The notes under the pieces are model-generated. The model was not told the DNA's origin and searched no databases. It saw only the letters and a program-made list of their open reading frames with translations. Made by a program: the position numbers and the translations under genes. A stretch of DNA of 64,000 bases, taken from NCBI GenBank assembly GCA_963831705.1, contig CAWHRE010000009.1, positions 62,001-126,000 on the forward strand, read 5' to 3'. Positions 37,529-48,113 of the stretch are shown in pieces (the first letter of the stretch is position 1; every line of letters starts with the position of its first letter). This DNA comes from DASQPR01 sp963831705. GTDB taxonomy: Bacteria; Actinomycetota; Actinomycetes; Mycobacteriales; Micromonosporaceae.

Positions 37529-39988
37529 TTAGTCCGAGACCGACATCTCGGCGATCTGCAACGCGTAGCCGGCATTGACCGCCGTGTCGGCGAACGCACC
37601 CTCGCGCGACAGCACGACGGCGAAGATCCGGATGAAACGAGCGCTGACCGGCTGCGCGAACATGAACACCTGCGGCCCGTCCTGAGCCGATTGCGTGTCC
37701 GGGTTATCCGAGTTGTACGTCTGACCGGGAATCGTCTCCCACGTCTGACCATCCACGCTCGACTGAATCTGGAACATGGTCGGGAATCCTTGGCGGCCGT
37801 CGCGTGGAACGACCGTCAGGCTGGACCGCGGTGCGACGGCGCCCATATCCAAGCCGATCCAGGCGTCGTCGGCCTTGGGTGTGCGCTGGACCGGCGAGGA
37901 CCAGAACGTGGTTGTGTTCTGATCCAGGACCGCACTCGGATCGAAACCATCGGCGGTGTGGTCCGCGAACGCGACCGGCGGCGGGACCGAGGCCAGCACC
38001 GATGGCGGTGCCGACGTCACGACCTGCGTCGGCGGCGCGCTGATCGCCACCGGCGATGTGGTGCCATAAGGAGTCGGCGTACGGGTGAGACGGGGAACAA
38101 TAATGATCCCGCCCACGACGAGTGCCACGATCACGACCACCAGCGAGATGACGAGAACGGTCGGAAAACCGCCACCGGCCGAGGCAGCGCCGGCTTGTTG
38201 CACCGGGTGAACCGCGCGTCCTCGCACCGGCTTGATCTGCGCGGAGCCGGGAGGGCCAGGCTGCGGATGGGGCATCGGGCCGTGGCCGCTTCCGCCACCG
38301 GAGCCGCCGCCGGCCGCCGCGCCGCCGCCTGAACTGGCCGCGGCACCACCGGTGCCGGATGCCGACGCGCCGCCGGAAGCCGCAGCACCGGAAGCCGCGG
38401 CCGAACCGCCCGAAGCCAGCGCACCGGCGTGCGCCGCCGCTGCGGCGGACTGCCCGAGACCGAGCGCGTGCCAGAGGCCGGCGGCCGTCGCGAGCACCGC
38501 CGCTGCGGCGGCGGCTTGACCGAGACACAACAAACGGATGCCGCGTTCGTGCGTGAAGTAGGCGTACGCCTCCTGGTCATCGGCTGCCTTTGCGGCGGCC
38601 TGACCGCTCGTCAGCACGTCACGCCAGACCGACCAGCGCAGCGACAACGCCGCCAGCGGCGCGGCGATCCGAGCCAATCGGCAGGCGGCGGCTCCGTCAC
38701 CCTGGTGCACTGCCGCTTCGATCAGCGCCACGATCAGGTCGCCGTGGTCGGATGCCTCCGTGGCCCGTACGTCCGGCCGGGACAGCCAGGCCGACAATGC
38801 GCCGACCAGGGCGCCGATGTCTCGGCGGTAGGTCCGATCCGGCGGCGGCACCGCGAGATCGTCGGCCAGCCGGTACGCGTCACCGACCCGATCGGCGAGA
38901 CCGTATTGGACGAGGCGCTCCGCGGCCGACCCGACGTGCGTCAGATTGGGCGCATGCGCGAGCGCGCCGATCACCGGCACCGTGGCGCTTGCCGGAGCGA
39001 TGTAGCCGAGCAGTGCGTACACGTCTCGTTCGGCCATCGGAAGCGCGTCAAGCAGCGGGTCCAACCGCGCCGTTACCGAGGCGACCCCCCGGGCCGGCTG
39101 GGTGCGCGGCGCCGCCGGCGGCTCGGTTCGCGGTGCGGGAATGGCGGCACGACCGACCGCCGGGCCGACGGTGCCGGCCGAAGGCGAATCGGCGGGCGCC
39201 GAGGTGGGCGCGACAAGTGGCGACAACGCCGCCGGACCCGCCAATCGCAGCGTCGCCGCCGCTCGCAGCAGCGACATCGGCGAGCCACCGGTCGATCGCC
39301 ATTCGGCCACCACATTGGCCACCTCGGCCGCGGACAGATCACGTCCGAACTCCCGGCGTACGAGCGCGAGCGCGGCCTCCTCCGGCAAGCCGGCCAACGC
39401 CAGGACCTGCCCGGATCCCCATAGTTCACGTTCCGGCGCGGCGAGTACGAAGGTTGCGTCGGGTGCGCAGTCGAGTACGGCCGTCAACTCGTCCGGGGCG
39501 CAGACGAGATCGTCCGCGACGACGCAGACCCGTACGCCGCGCATCAGGCGATTCAACTCGGTCTGGCTGGGGCGGTAGCCCGATGTCTCGTAGCACGCCT
39601 CGAAGATTTCCTGCGGCACGTCCAACGCGCTTCGGCCGGTCGCACTCAGGAAGACAATGCCGTCGGCCTCGTCCGCGATGTCGTAGGCCGCCTGTCGCAG
39701 CAGCGTGGACTTGCCGATGCCGGCCGGCCCGTACACCTGGATCGTGGAAAGGCCGACCACGGCGGCGGTGATCGTCCCCAACTCGCTCGACCGTCCGAGC
39801 ACTGCCTCGGGTCGCCGCGGCAGCACGCGCACGCCGGACCGGCGGACCGGCTTCGGTCGCAGCGCTTCCTGCACCACAGATACCGACGAGCCGACGGCGG
39901 CATTGACGATCAGGTTGTGATCGCCGACGACGAGATTGCCGCCCACGCTGCCGTGGACCTCAACCCGATATTCCGCGCCGCTGCTCAA
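37529..39988 (-). CDS. Transmembrane STAND NTPase with extracellular discoidin-like domain
   Basis: An 819-residue multidomain protein. Residues 8-30 hold the GSVGG...VVGDHN beta motif shared with the next gene. Residues ~62-260 form an NB-ARC/STAND-type NTPase with Walker A YGPAGIGKSTLL (Lys93), Walker B VCVVADDLV (~154-162) and a GGSPMSLLR motif (~234). Residues ~310-500 are helical and may be winged-helix plus TPR-like. A Gly/Ala/Ser/Pro linker (~525-600) leads to one membrane helix (~608-632), then a Pro/Thr linker and a C-terminal discoidin/F5-8C-like domain (~672-819; SVDGQTWETIPGQ, ARFIRIFAV). The start is TTG at 39988 with AGGGG about 10 nt before it. The topology places the NTPase inside and the ligand domain outside. 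It is probably a sensor of glycan or envelope ligands. Confidence 0.85.
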   Translation of the reverse strand: MSSGAEYRVEVHGSVGGNLVVGDHNLIVNAAVGSSVSVVQEALRPKPVRRSGVRVLPRRPEAVLGRSSELGTITAAVVGLSTIQVYGPAGIGKSTLLRQAAYDIADEADGIVFLSATGRSALDVPQEIFEACYETSGYRPSQTELNRLMRGVRVCVVADDLVCAPDELTAVLDCAPDATFVLAAPERELWGSGQVLALAGLPEEAALALVRREFGRDLSAAEVANVVAEWRSTGGSPMSLLRAAATLRLAGPAALSPLVAPTSAPADSPSAGTVGPAVGRAAIPAPRTEPPAAPRTQPARGVASVTARLDPLLDALPMAERDVYALLGYIAPASATVPVIGALAHAPNLTHVGSAAERLVQYGLADRVGDAYRLADDLAVPPPDRTYRRDIGALVGALSAWLSRPDVRATEASDHGDLIVALIEAAVHQGDGAAACRLARIAAPLAALSLRWSVWRDVLTSGQAAAKAADDQEAYAYFTHERGIRLLCLGQAAAAAAVLATAAGLWHALGLGQSAAAAAHAGALASGGSAAASGAAASGGASASGTGGAAASSGGGAAAGGGSGGGSGHGPMPHPQPGPPGSAQIKPVRGRAVHPVQQAGAASAGGGFPTVLVISLVVVIVALVVGGIIIVPRLTRTPTPYGTTSPVAISAPPTQVVTSAPPSVLASVPPPVAFADHTADGFDPSAVLDQNTTTFWSSPVQRTPKADDAWIGLDMGAVAPRSSLTVVPRDGRQGFPTMFQIQSSVDGQTWETIPGQTYNSDNPDTQSAQDGPQVFMFAQPVSARFIRIFAVVLSREGAFADTAVNAGYALQIAEMSVSD

Positions 39989-40088
39989 GGCCGCCAGCCC
40001 CTCGGCTCAACTCACACGATGGAACTCCCACAGTGGAGCGCAAGCATATCGACGGCGAAACCCGGAGTCAGTCGGCTGTACAGCCTTC

Positions 40089-40922
40089 TTACTTGCAATA
40101 TTTCGGACAGATTCCCCACTGCGTTTGCACCGGCTTGTACGTCAAGAAGTAGTCGACCGCCTGCGCGTAATGCGCACCCGTGGGGCCGATGTAGAGCCCG
40201 GTCGGACTGTCGACGACGCCGACGCCGGTGTTGTAGGCCGCGAGGACGTGGTCCCGCAGGCTCTTATTCGTGGAGAGGTTGAAGTCGCCGTGGAAATACT
40301 TGATGCCGAGCCGGACCGTTAACCACTCCAGGTAACCGTCCGCGAGCAGGACGTTCGTGGATTGATTGTGCAGGTCGAAGTTCACGTTGAAGTGCGTGTT
40401 CACGTCGGACGTAGCGCCGGCCTGCATCTGCATCAGACCGAAGCCGCCGAGCCCGTCGCCACTGACGCAGTTCGACGTCCAGCTGCTCTCCTCCGCGGCG
40501 ATCGCCTTCAAGAGTTTCACCGGAACTTTGACGTTCGGCAGCTTGCCGTTGAGGCTCGAGTCGAGGCCGGTCAGCGGAAAGTGCGAGTCGATATAGATGT
40601 TGTGACTGGCGGCCTGATTGAGCAGCTTGAGGTCTTGCGCGAGCGTGGCCTTGGCGCCGCTGTGCGTGGCACACGCACCGGGAGTGATCGTACGCGTCGG
40701 CGTCGACGTCGGCTTGACCGTCGTGGCCTTCGCCGTGGGCGTAGACGTCGGAACCGGCGCGTCGGGGCTGGGACTGGTCGCGTCCGGGCTGGGCGATGAA
40801 CTCTCGATGCCGCCGGCTCCGGCCGTGTTCTTGGTCGGCGAAGTAGCCGTACAGGCGATCAACGACAGCCCGATCACGGCAGATCCGACCATTGCCAAAA
40901 CTCGCCAACGCGCAGCACTCAT
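40089..40922 (-). CDS. Lytic-transglycosylase-like lipoprotein (SLT fold)
   Basis: Exported lipoprotein (277 aa). The signal peptide ends in the lipobox LIAC near residue 24, then a Ser/Pro/Thr-rich linker (~25-80) leads to a C-terminal lysozyme-like domain. SLT markers are AIAAEESSWTSNC with the probable catalytic Glu, GLGGFGLMQMQ, and LAAYNTGVGVV. It would cleave peptidoglycan glycan strands outside the membrane. Four cysteines in the mature part may form disulfides. It is encoded 100 nt upstream of the STAND NTPase on the same strand, with a 12-bp palindrome (40074-40085) just after its stop. Confidence 0.88.
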   Translation of the reverse strand: MSAARWRVLAMVGSAVIGLSLIACTATSPTKNTAGAGGIESSSPSPDATSPSPDAPVPTSTPTAKATTVKPTSTPTRTITPGACATHSGAKATLAQDLKLLNQAASHNIYIDSHFPLTGLDSSLNGKLPNVKVPVKLLKAIAAEESSWTSNCVSGDGLGGFGLMQMQAGATSDVNTHFNVNFDLHNQSTNVLLADGYLEWLTVRLGIKYFHGDFNLSTNKSLRDHVLAAYNTGVGVVDSPTGLYIGPTGAHYAQAVDYFLTYKPVQTQWGICPKYCK

Positions 40923-40984
40923 GTGCTCAGACCCCCCATGTCCGGCTCAGGCCTGACAGGTTACCCGCTCTTCGCAAACCCGAG

Positions 40985-42370
40985 TTATCGCCGCGTGTCG
41001 CGAATAACCTCGTTCGCCGCGCGCTTGCCCGATTCGGCGGCGCCGTCGATGTAGCCGGCCCAGCGGGTCGCGGTCTCCGTACCGGCGAAGTGGATCGAGC
41101 CGATCGGCTCACGTAGCGCAGACCCGTAACGGGTCAGCGTCCCGGGCGTGGCGAATGCGCCGTAGCAACCCCCGCTCCATTGCTCCGCGCACCAGTCCTG
41201 TTCGAGGTACTCCACCGGATTGAGTGCTTTCGGTCCGAAGTACGCCGCGAGGTCGTCGAGCACGAGCTTCCGGCGCTCGTCGAGCGAGAGCGCCGCGCCG
41301 GCCTTCGCGTGCTTACCCTCCAGAAATCCCAGGAGTACGGCCGGCGAGCCCCCAAACGGCGTGTTGTCGTACACCGTGTTCAGCGCCCGGACATCGCTGT
41401 TCGCCTGGCCGGAGAGGCCCTGTTCCTTCCAGAACGGAGTGTCGTACACAACGTTGATCTTGATGACCGAACCCATCGGCAGTCCGGCAACCAGCGCTCG
41501 ACGAGCGGCCGGCAACTCCGGCGTCATCGCGATCTGCGCGGTCAGGTGCTGCGGCATGGCCAGAACGACGTTCCGGGCGACGTACACATCGCCGGCGCGC
41601 GTCGTGACCTCGGTCTTTGCCCGTGTCGTGCGGTCAATCGCGGCGACCGGCGAGTTCAGCCGGACCGCGTCGCCCAGGCGCTCGGCGAGACGGATGCTGA
41701 TCAGTTGCGTACCGCCGACGACGCGATCCTGCTGCGCGCCTTTCGTCGTGTTGATCAACGCATCGAGGCCACCTGCGGAGCCGAGATAGAACATTGCCCA
41801 TAGCGCGGACATGTCCTCCGGCTCGGCCGAGAACACCGCCTCGGTGATGAGCCGGAAGAACTTGTCTCCACCATCCGACTTCACGTTGCGCTTCAGCCAG
41901 TCGGCAAACGTCTGGCCGTCGTACTCGGATGCATTCTTCGTCGTCCACGGCGTATCGGTGACGACCTTCTTCGCGGCACCGTCGAGTTTGAGCTGTGTGA
42001 GTGCCACGTCGACGAGCGTCCGTACGCCGAGCATCCAGGGAATCCGACCGGTATAGCGGCCGAGTTTTCCACCGAAGTCGGCGGTGTGCTTGCCCTCGTC
42101 GTACGTCGGGTAGAGCGCTAGGCCCAGTTCGTTGACCAGCTCGATCGCCTCGTGCTGGGTCGGCCCGATCCACTGGCCGCCCATCTCGATTACCTGGTCG
42201 GTGCCGGGGATCGGGCGGTTGAGCGTACGGCCGCCGACTCGATCCCGGGCTTCGAGCACGATCACGTCCAGACCGCCTCGGCGCAGTTCGGTCGCGGCCA
42301 CGAGGCCCGCCACTCCGGCGCCGATCACGATCACGTCAGCTGTGGTGCGGGTCACCGGACTCTGAGTCAC
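40985..42370 (-). CDS. Flavin monoamine oxidase family protein
   Basis: FAD-dependent amine oxidase (461 aa) of the putrescine/monoamine oxidase group. The dinucleotide motif VIVIGAGVAGLVAATELRRGG is near the N-terminus, with the conserved MGGQWIGPTQ after it. The C-terminal segment EQWSGGCYGAF includes the Cys that binds flavin covalently in monoamine oxidases. It ends with HFAGTETATRWAGYIDGA. The substrate is an amine, not further defined. GTG start at 42370; divergent from typA. Confidence 0.93.
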   Translation of the reverse strand: MTQSPVTRTTADVIVIGAGVAGLVAATELRRGGLDVIVLEARDRVGGRTLNRPIPGTDQVIEMGGQWIGPTQHEAIELVNELGLALYPTYDEGKHTADFGGKLGRYTGRIPWMLGVRTLVDVALTQLKLDGAAKKVVTDTPWTTKNASEYDGQTFADWLKRNVKSDGGDKFFRLITEAVFSAEPEDMSALWAMFYLGSAGGLDALINTTKGAQQDRVVGGTQLISIRLAERLGDAVRLNSPVAAIDRTTRAKTEVTTRAGDVYVARNVVLAMPQHLTAQIAMTPELPAARRALVAGLPMGSVIKINVVYDTPFWKEQGLSGQANSDVRALNTVYDNTPFGGSPAVLLGFLEGKHAKAGAALSLDERRKLVLDDLAAYFGPKALNPVEYLEQDWCAEQWSGGCYGAFATPGTLTRYGSALREPIGSIHFAGTETATRWAGYIDGAAESGKRAANEVIRDTRR

Positions 42371-42538
42371 CGGTCAGTCGTACCCGGCGGTAGAAGTAAC
42401 GTCAAGACCGGTTTAGGCCAGCTCACGGCGTTCGGTATTGATCGTTATACGGTCCCAGGTACCGGCGCAGAGTGATGCTGCACTCGTTCGGTGGGGGCGA
42501 TGGTGGTCATTCGAGGCCGACCCGGGAGGATATAGGGC

Positions 42539-44407
<1,869 letters not shown>

Positions 44408-44411
44408 CCGT

Positions 44412-44468
44412 CGATCATGGGGAAAACGCCGTTATTTCGCGAGTTTTAACGGCGTTTCCCCATGATCG
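44412..44468. terminator. Palindromic element F after typA
   Basis: Left arm 44412-44434 and right arm 44447-44468 pair over 22 bp with one bulged A and a 12-nt loop. The outer part CGATCATGGGGAAAACGCC is related in style to the other window palindromes but lacks GTTGATC at the left edge. It begins 4 nt after the typA stop, so it most likely terminates typA. Confidence 0.75.
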
Positions 44469-44534
44469 CCGCGGGTCAGTCCGTGGTTGGGGCGACGCAG
44501 TACGTGTTCACGCCATCTGTTTTAGAGTCCTGGC

Positions 44535-45332
44535 ATGCACCTCGACGAAATGGCGCCTGAGCTGGCCGCCTTCCCCGGAACGGTCTCGGTCTGGGTGGCG
44601 CCGTGCGGAGCGGACTACGCCGCGTTCGAGTACGCGCCGGACACTCTTCACTACGCCGCGAGCACGATGAAGGTGGCCGTGCTGGCCGCTCTGTACCGGC
44701 AAGATGATCTCGACATCGATGTCCCGGTCGTCAATGACTTCGCGAGCGCCAAACCCGGCGCACCCAGGTACGCGCTCGTGCACGGCGAGGACAGCGACGA
44801 CGAAGTCTGGGCGCGCGTCGGCGAGACCGCATCGCTGCGCTGGCTGGCCCGTCGCATGATCGTCCGGTCCAGCAACCTCGCCACGAATCTCGTGCTCGAC
44901 CACGTGGGCGCCGCCGAGGTCGCGGACGTGCTGCGGGAGGTCGGCGTACGCCATATGCGGGTCGAACGCGGGATCGAGGACTTCGCCGCCCGGGATGCCG
45001 GCATCGACAACGTAATCACGGCACGTGACCTGTCCACGATCATGCGCGCGATCGCGACCGGGCATCTGATCGGCAGTGCGGAGATGCTCGACATCCTGCT
45101 CGATCAGGAGTACCGCGACGATCTCCCCGCCGGCCTGCCCGCCGGCACCCGGATCGCGCTCAAGAACGGGTGGATGTCGACGGTTCGGCACAGTACCGGC
45201 GTCGTGTTCCCGGACGACGCCGAGCCGTACGCGATCTCGGTCGCCACGACCGGTTCCGGAAACGACGAAGACGCTTGTAGTCTGATCGCCCGGATCGCGG
45301 CCGCGAGCTGGGCCGATCGGCATTCATTCTAG
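44535..45332 (+). CDS. Beta-lactamase-fold serine hydrolase (class A-like)
   Basis: Serine hydrolase of the beta-lactamase/transpeptidase fold (265 aa). The SxxK motif is AASTMKV (S43, K46), the second motif is RSSNLATN, and the KTG-equivalent is KNG in RIALKNGWM. It has no signal peptide, so it is predicted cytoplasmic, unlike true beta-lactamases. The substrate is unknown; an esterase or peptidase role is as likely as antibiotic hydrolysis. Followed by the YhhN gene after 13 nt. Confidence 0.85.
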   Translation: MHLDEMAPELAAFPGTVSVWVAPCGADYAAFEYAPDTLHYAASTMKVAVLAALYRQDDLDIDVPVVNDFASAKPGAPRYALVHGEDSDDEVWARVGETASLRWLARRMIVRSSNLATNLVLDHVGAAEVADVLREVGVRHMRVERGIEDFAARDAGIDNVITARDLSTIMRAIATGHLIGSAEMLDILLDQEYRDDLPAGLPAGTRIALKNGWMSTVRHSTGVVFPDDAEPYAISVATTGSGNDEDACSLIARIAAASWADRHSF

Positions 45333-45345
45333 AAACGGGCAGTTC

Positions 45346-46011
45346 ATGAGGCAGCGCGTTCTTCTCGCGATCTACACGATCATCGCAATCCTGAACGTCA
45401 TCGCGAGCGGCGCACACAGCGACGTGCTCGACCATGTGACGAAGCCGTTCATGATGCCGCTGCTCGCACTGCTGGTCTTCATCACGACCAAGGACCGGTG
45501 GATCATCGCCGGGCTGCTGTTCGCCACGGCCGGCGACATCGCGCTGATGGGATCGGGTACGGCGCTGTTCCTCGTCGGCATGGCACTCTTCCTCGGTACG
45601 CACATCTGCTACATCACCGCGTTCGCAAAGTCGGGCGCGTTCGACCGGCTGAAGGCACGTCCGACGGCCGCCATCGCGTACGCGATCGTGCTGGTCGTGG
45701 CGATGACGTTCCTGTGGAAGCCGCTCGGTGGCCTGGCCGCACCGATCGCCCTGTACGCGATCGCGCTCGCGACGATGGCCAGCGCGGCATCGACGTTCGG
45801 CTGGTGGATCGGCATCGGCGGAGCGCTGTTCCTGTCGTCCGACATGTTGATCGCGATCGGCATCGCGGAACCGGACCTGCCTGGTCGCGGCGTGGCCGTG
45901 ATGATCACGTACGCGATCGGCCAGGGGCTGATCGCGACCGGTCGCGCCGGGCTCACGCCGGCTTTCAAGAGGCCGGACCGGCTAGGACGCCTTGAGCGCG
46001 TCGCTGCGTGA
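45346..46011 (+). CDS. YhhN family membrane protein (lysoplasmalogenase-like)
   Basis: Integral membrane protein (221 aa) with about eight hydrophobic segments. YhhN/TMEM86 marks are VTKPFMMPLLALLVF, TAGDIALMG and ALFLGTHICYITAF. Animal members hydrolyse lysoplasmalogens; the bacterial role is not established. Start ATG at 45346. Its 3' end overlaps the convergent terC gene by 30 nt. Likely co-transcribed with the upstream serine hydrolase. Confidence 0.88.
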   Translation: MRQRVLLAIYTIIAILNVIASGAHSDVLDHVTKPFMMPLLALLVFITTKDRWIIAGLLFATAGDIALMGSGTALFLVGMALFLGTHICYITAFAKSGAFDRLKARPTAAIAYAIVLVVAMTFLWKPLGGLAAPIALYAIALATMASAASTFGWWIGIGGALFLSSDMLIAIGIAEPDLPGRGVAVMITYAIGQGLIATGRAGLTPAFKRPDRLGRLERVAA

Positions 46012-46965
46012 CTTCATCAGACTCGCGATCGTCGCGATGCCGAGCGTTCCGATGATCACCAGCAGCGACAGCCAGATCGGGATCTCCGGCGCCCACGAGA
46101 TGTGATCGCCGCTGTTGAGGAACGGCAGCTCGTTCTTGTGCAACGCTTCGAGGATCAGCTTCACGCCGATGAACCCGAGCACCACGGCGAGACCGATGGA
46201 CAGGTACACCAACCGGTCCAGCAGGCCGCCGAGCAGGAAGAACAGCTGCCGCAGGCCCATCAGCGCGAACACGTTCGCGGTGAAGACGATGTACGGCTCC
46301 TTCGTCAGTCCGAAGATCGCCGGAATCGAGTCGAGCGCGAAGATCAGGTCGGTCGTGCCAATCGCGATCATGACGACGAGCAGCGGCGTGAACATCCGCC
46401 GGCCGCCGGACCGCGTGGTGAGGTTGGCGCCGTCGTACGACTGGGAGATCGGCAGTACGCGCCGCGACCAGCGGATCAGCGGGTTTTCCTTGAAGTCGGT
46501 CTCCTCCGCCTCGCCGTTGCGTGCGAGCTTGACCGCCGTATAGATCAGGAACGCACCGAAGATATAGAAGACCCAGATGAACTGGTTCACGAGCGTGGCA
46601 CCGGCGGCGATGAACGCGCCGCGCATGATCAACGCGAGCACGATCCCGATCAGCAGGACTTTCTGCTGGTAGATCCGTGGCACCGCGAATCGCGCCATGA
46701 TGATCACGAAGACGAAAAGGTTGTCGACCGACAGGCTGTACTCAGTGAGCCAGCCGGCGAAGAACTCCCCCGAGTATCGCGAGCCGTAGATCGGCAACAG
46801 GACCAGGCCGAACGCGACCGCCGCACCGACGTAGATCGCGACCCAGATGCCCGATTCTTTCATGGACGGCTCGTGTGGCTTGCGGCCCACGATCATGAGA
46901 TCGAGCGCGAGTACGGCCAGCATCCCGACCAGCGTGATCGCCCAGGCAACGCCGGAAACATGCAT
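45982..46965 (-). CDS. TerC family integral membrane protein
   Basis: TerC/Alx-family membrane protein (327 aa), a group tied to Mn2+ export or metal loading of exported proteins. The conserved acidic helices are visible: EYSLSVDNLFVFVII and TTDLIFALDSIPAIFG. About eight membrane helices. The ATG at 46965 has GGAGGG 9 nt before it, and that sequence is buried in a hairpin of a probable manganese riboswitch (46976-47130), which supports a Mn2+ role. Confidence 0.93.
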   Translation of the reverse strand: MHVSGVAWAITLVGMLAVLALDLMIVGRKPHEPSMKESGIWVAIYVGAAVAFGLVLLPIYGSRYSGEFFAGWLTEYSLSVDNLFVFVIIMARFAVPRIYQQKVLLIGIVLALIMRGAFIAAGATLVNQFIWVFYIFGAFLIYTAVKLARNGEAEETDFKENPLIRWSRRVLPISQSYDGANLTTRSGGRRMFTPLLVVMIAIGTTDLIFALDSIPAIFGLTKEPYIVFTANVFALMGLRQLFFLLGGLLDRLVYLSIGLAVVLGFIGVKLILEALHKNELPFLNSGDHISWAPEIPIWLSLLVIIGTLGIATIASLMKSRSDALKAS

Positions 46966-46975
46966 GATGGTGGAC

Positions 46976-47130
46976 CCTCCGGTAGACACAATGTGACTCC
47001 GGAGGTCTCTCCCGCCACGCCTACCGGTGAACCGGTACCGCGCAGCCGACGGCACCGGGTTGATCGAAGGCCACGCCTATCAATGTCACCGTGCTGACGA
47101 CGCCGTCGCTTGGGGGATACTCCCCTCCTT
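46976..47130 (-). promoter_or_regulatory. Probable yybP-ykoY (Mn2+) riboswitch upstream of terC
   Basis: The 5' part (minus strand) reads AAGGAGGGGAGTATCCCCC (47130-47112), matching the GGGGAGTA box of yybP-ykoY RNAs, with CGTCGTCA soon after. Near the 3' end GGGAGAGACCTCCGG (about 47013-46999) matches the conserved GAGACCT end. GGAGG (47128-47124) can pair with CCTCC (47005-47001) to close the aptamer. The same CCTCCGG can instead pair with CCGGAGG (46982-46976), the terC ribosome-binding site. Inference: metal binding favours the first pairing and frees the start of terC, as in known translational ON switches. Not confirmed by a covariance search. Confidence 0.72.
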
Positions 47131-47207
47131 GCACCGCAAGTATCCCCCATGCCGGGCTGGAATCCGGTCGCCACCCCCGGATAGCAACGTTTGACACAGC
47201 TCGTCCG

Positions 47208-48061
47208 TCACAGCGGATCGGCCAGATGCCAACCGCCGGAGACCAGGGCATCGACCGCCTTGATCGCGTCCGCCAACCGACGCTCGTGTGATCCGCGCAA
47301 CGTCACCACCGGCACATCGAGCGCTTCGAGCAGTTCGGCGAACCGATCCGACATCCATTCCGGAATATCCTCGCCGTCGCGTAGACCGTCATCCTCGAAC
47401 GGCACGCCGACGTGGTCGGTGAACAGGTACAGATCGGGACGTCGCGCCTGCGCCAGGACATCCGGCGAGGACGATCCCAGATACCGCTCTTCCCAGACGG
47501 ACGTCGCGAACGCGTCCGTATCGCCGAAAAGCACGGGCGAACCGGCCTCGGCCGCCGCGTCCTCGGCACGATTCTGCTCGGTCGCCACGGCCAGGAAGTC
47601 GGCCCGATCCCACTCCACGTCGAACACGGTCGCGTCCGGCCGATCCGCGCGCAGTGCGGCGAGTTTGCGTTCGGTGAGCTCACGCCCGTACTCCGGGATC
47701 CAGCGAGTCGAGGACCAGACGCCGCCGAGCGCACGAAAGCGCTCGCGAGCGCGCGTGTCATCGTCGTCGTGCCGGTCGACTCGGCGACCGGATGGTCGTC
47801 GTAGACTCCGACGATCGTGACACCGGGATGCGCGGCGCGCAGCCACGCACAGCGCGCGTCGAGCGGGATCGACTCGCGCCTCGACGGCGCCCAGTACAGC
47901 GCCGCGGTCGCGATCAGGCCGCCGATCGCAAGCCACCACCATTCGATCGCACGTGTACGCCTCACCAGCGCATCGCGCTTCGCGCCCGGCCGAGCCCACT
48001 GCCACCATCCGTAGGATCCGAGGACGACGTAGACGATTTGGAGACCGGCGTCGCCTAGGTG
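47208..48061 (-). pseudogene. Decayed pnuC-nadR fusion remnant (NAD salvage)
   Basis: Broken fusion of fragments. Residues from ~48052 to 47880 read GDAGLQIVYVVLGSYGWWQW..., a PnuC (nicotinamide riboside transporter) segment without start or other helices, a stop codon lying 3 codons upstream. It runs in frame into SRRESIPLDARCAWLRAAHPGVTIVGVYDDHPV (about 47880-47786), which fits the NMN adenylyltransferase domain of NadR. That jumps directly to AESTGTTTMTRALA, the kinase P-loop. At ~47743 one base appears lost: the rest of the kinase (RERFRALGGVWSSTRWIPEYGREL to the stop at 47208) is in another frame. Several deletions plus a frameshift mark it as nonfunctional. Confidence 0.78.
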
Positions 48062-48113
48062 TTACCCAACCCTGCTGTCACCGCGCTGAAGTCATCGTGG
48101 GAAGCTGCCCGGC

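Noticed and set aside
40923..40984. A ydaO (c-di-AMP) riboswitch before the transglycosylase lipoprotein
   Set aside because: Only 62 nt separate the gene from its neighbour, too short for the aptamer, and no motif is visible.
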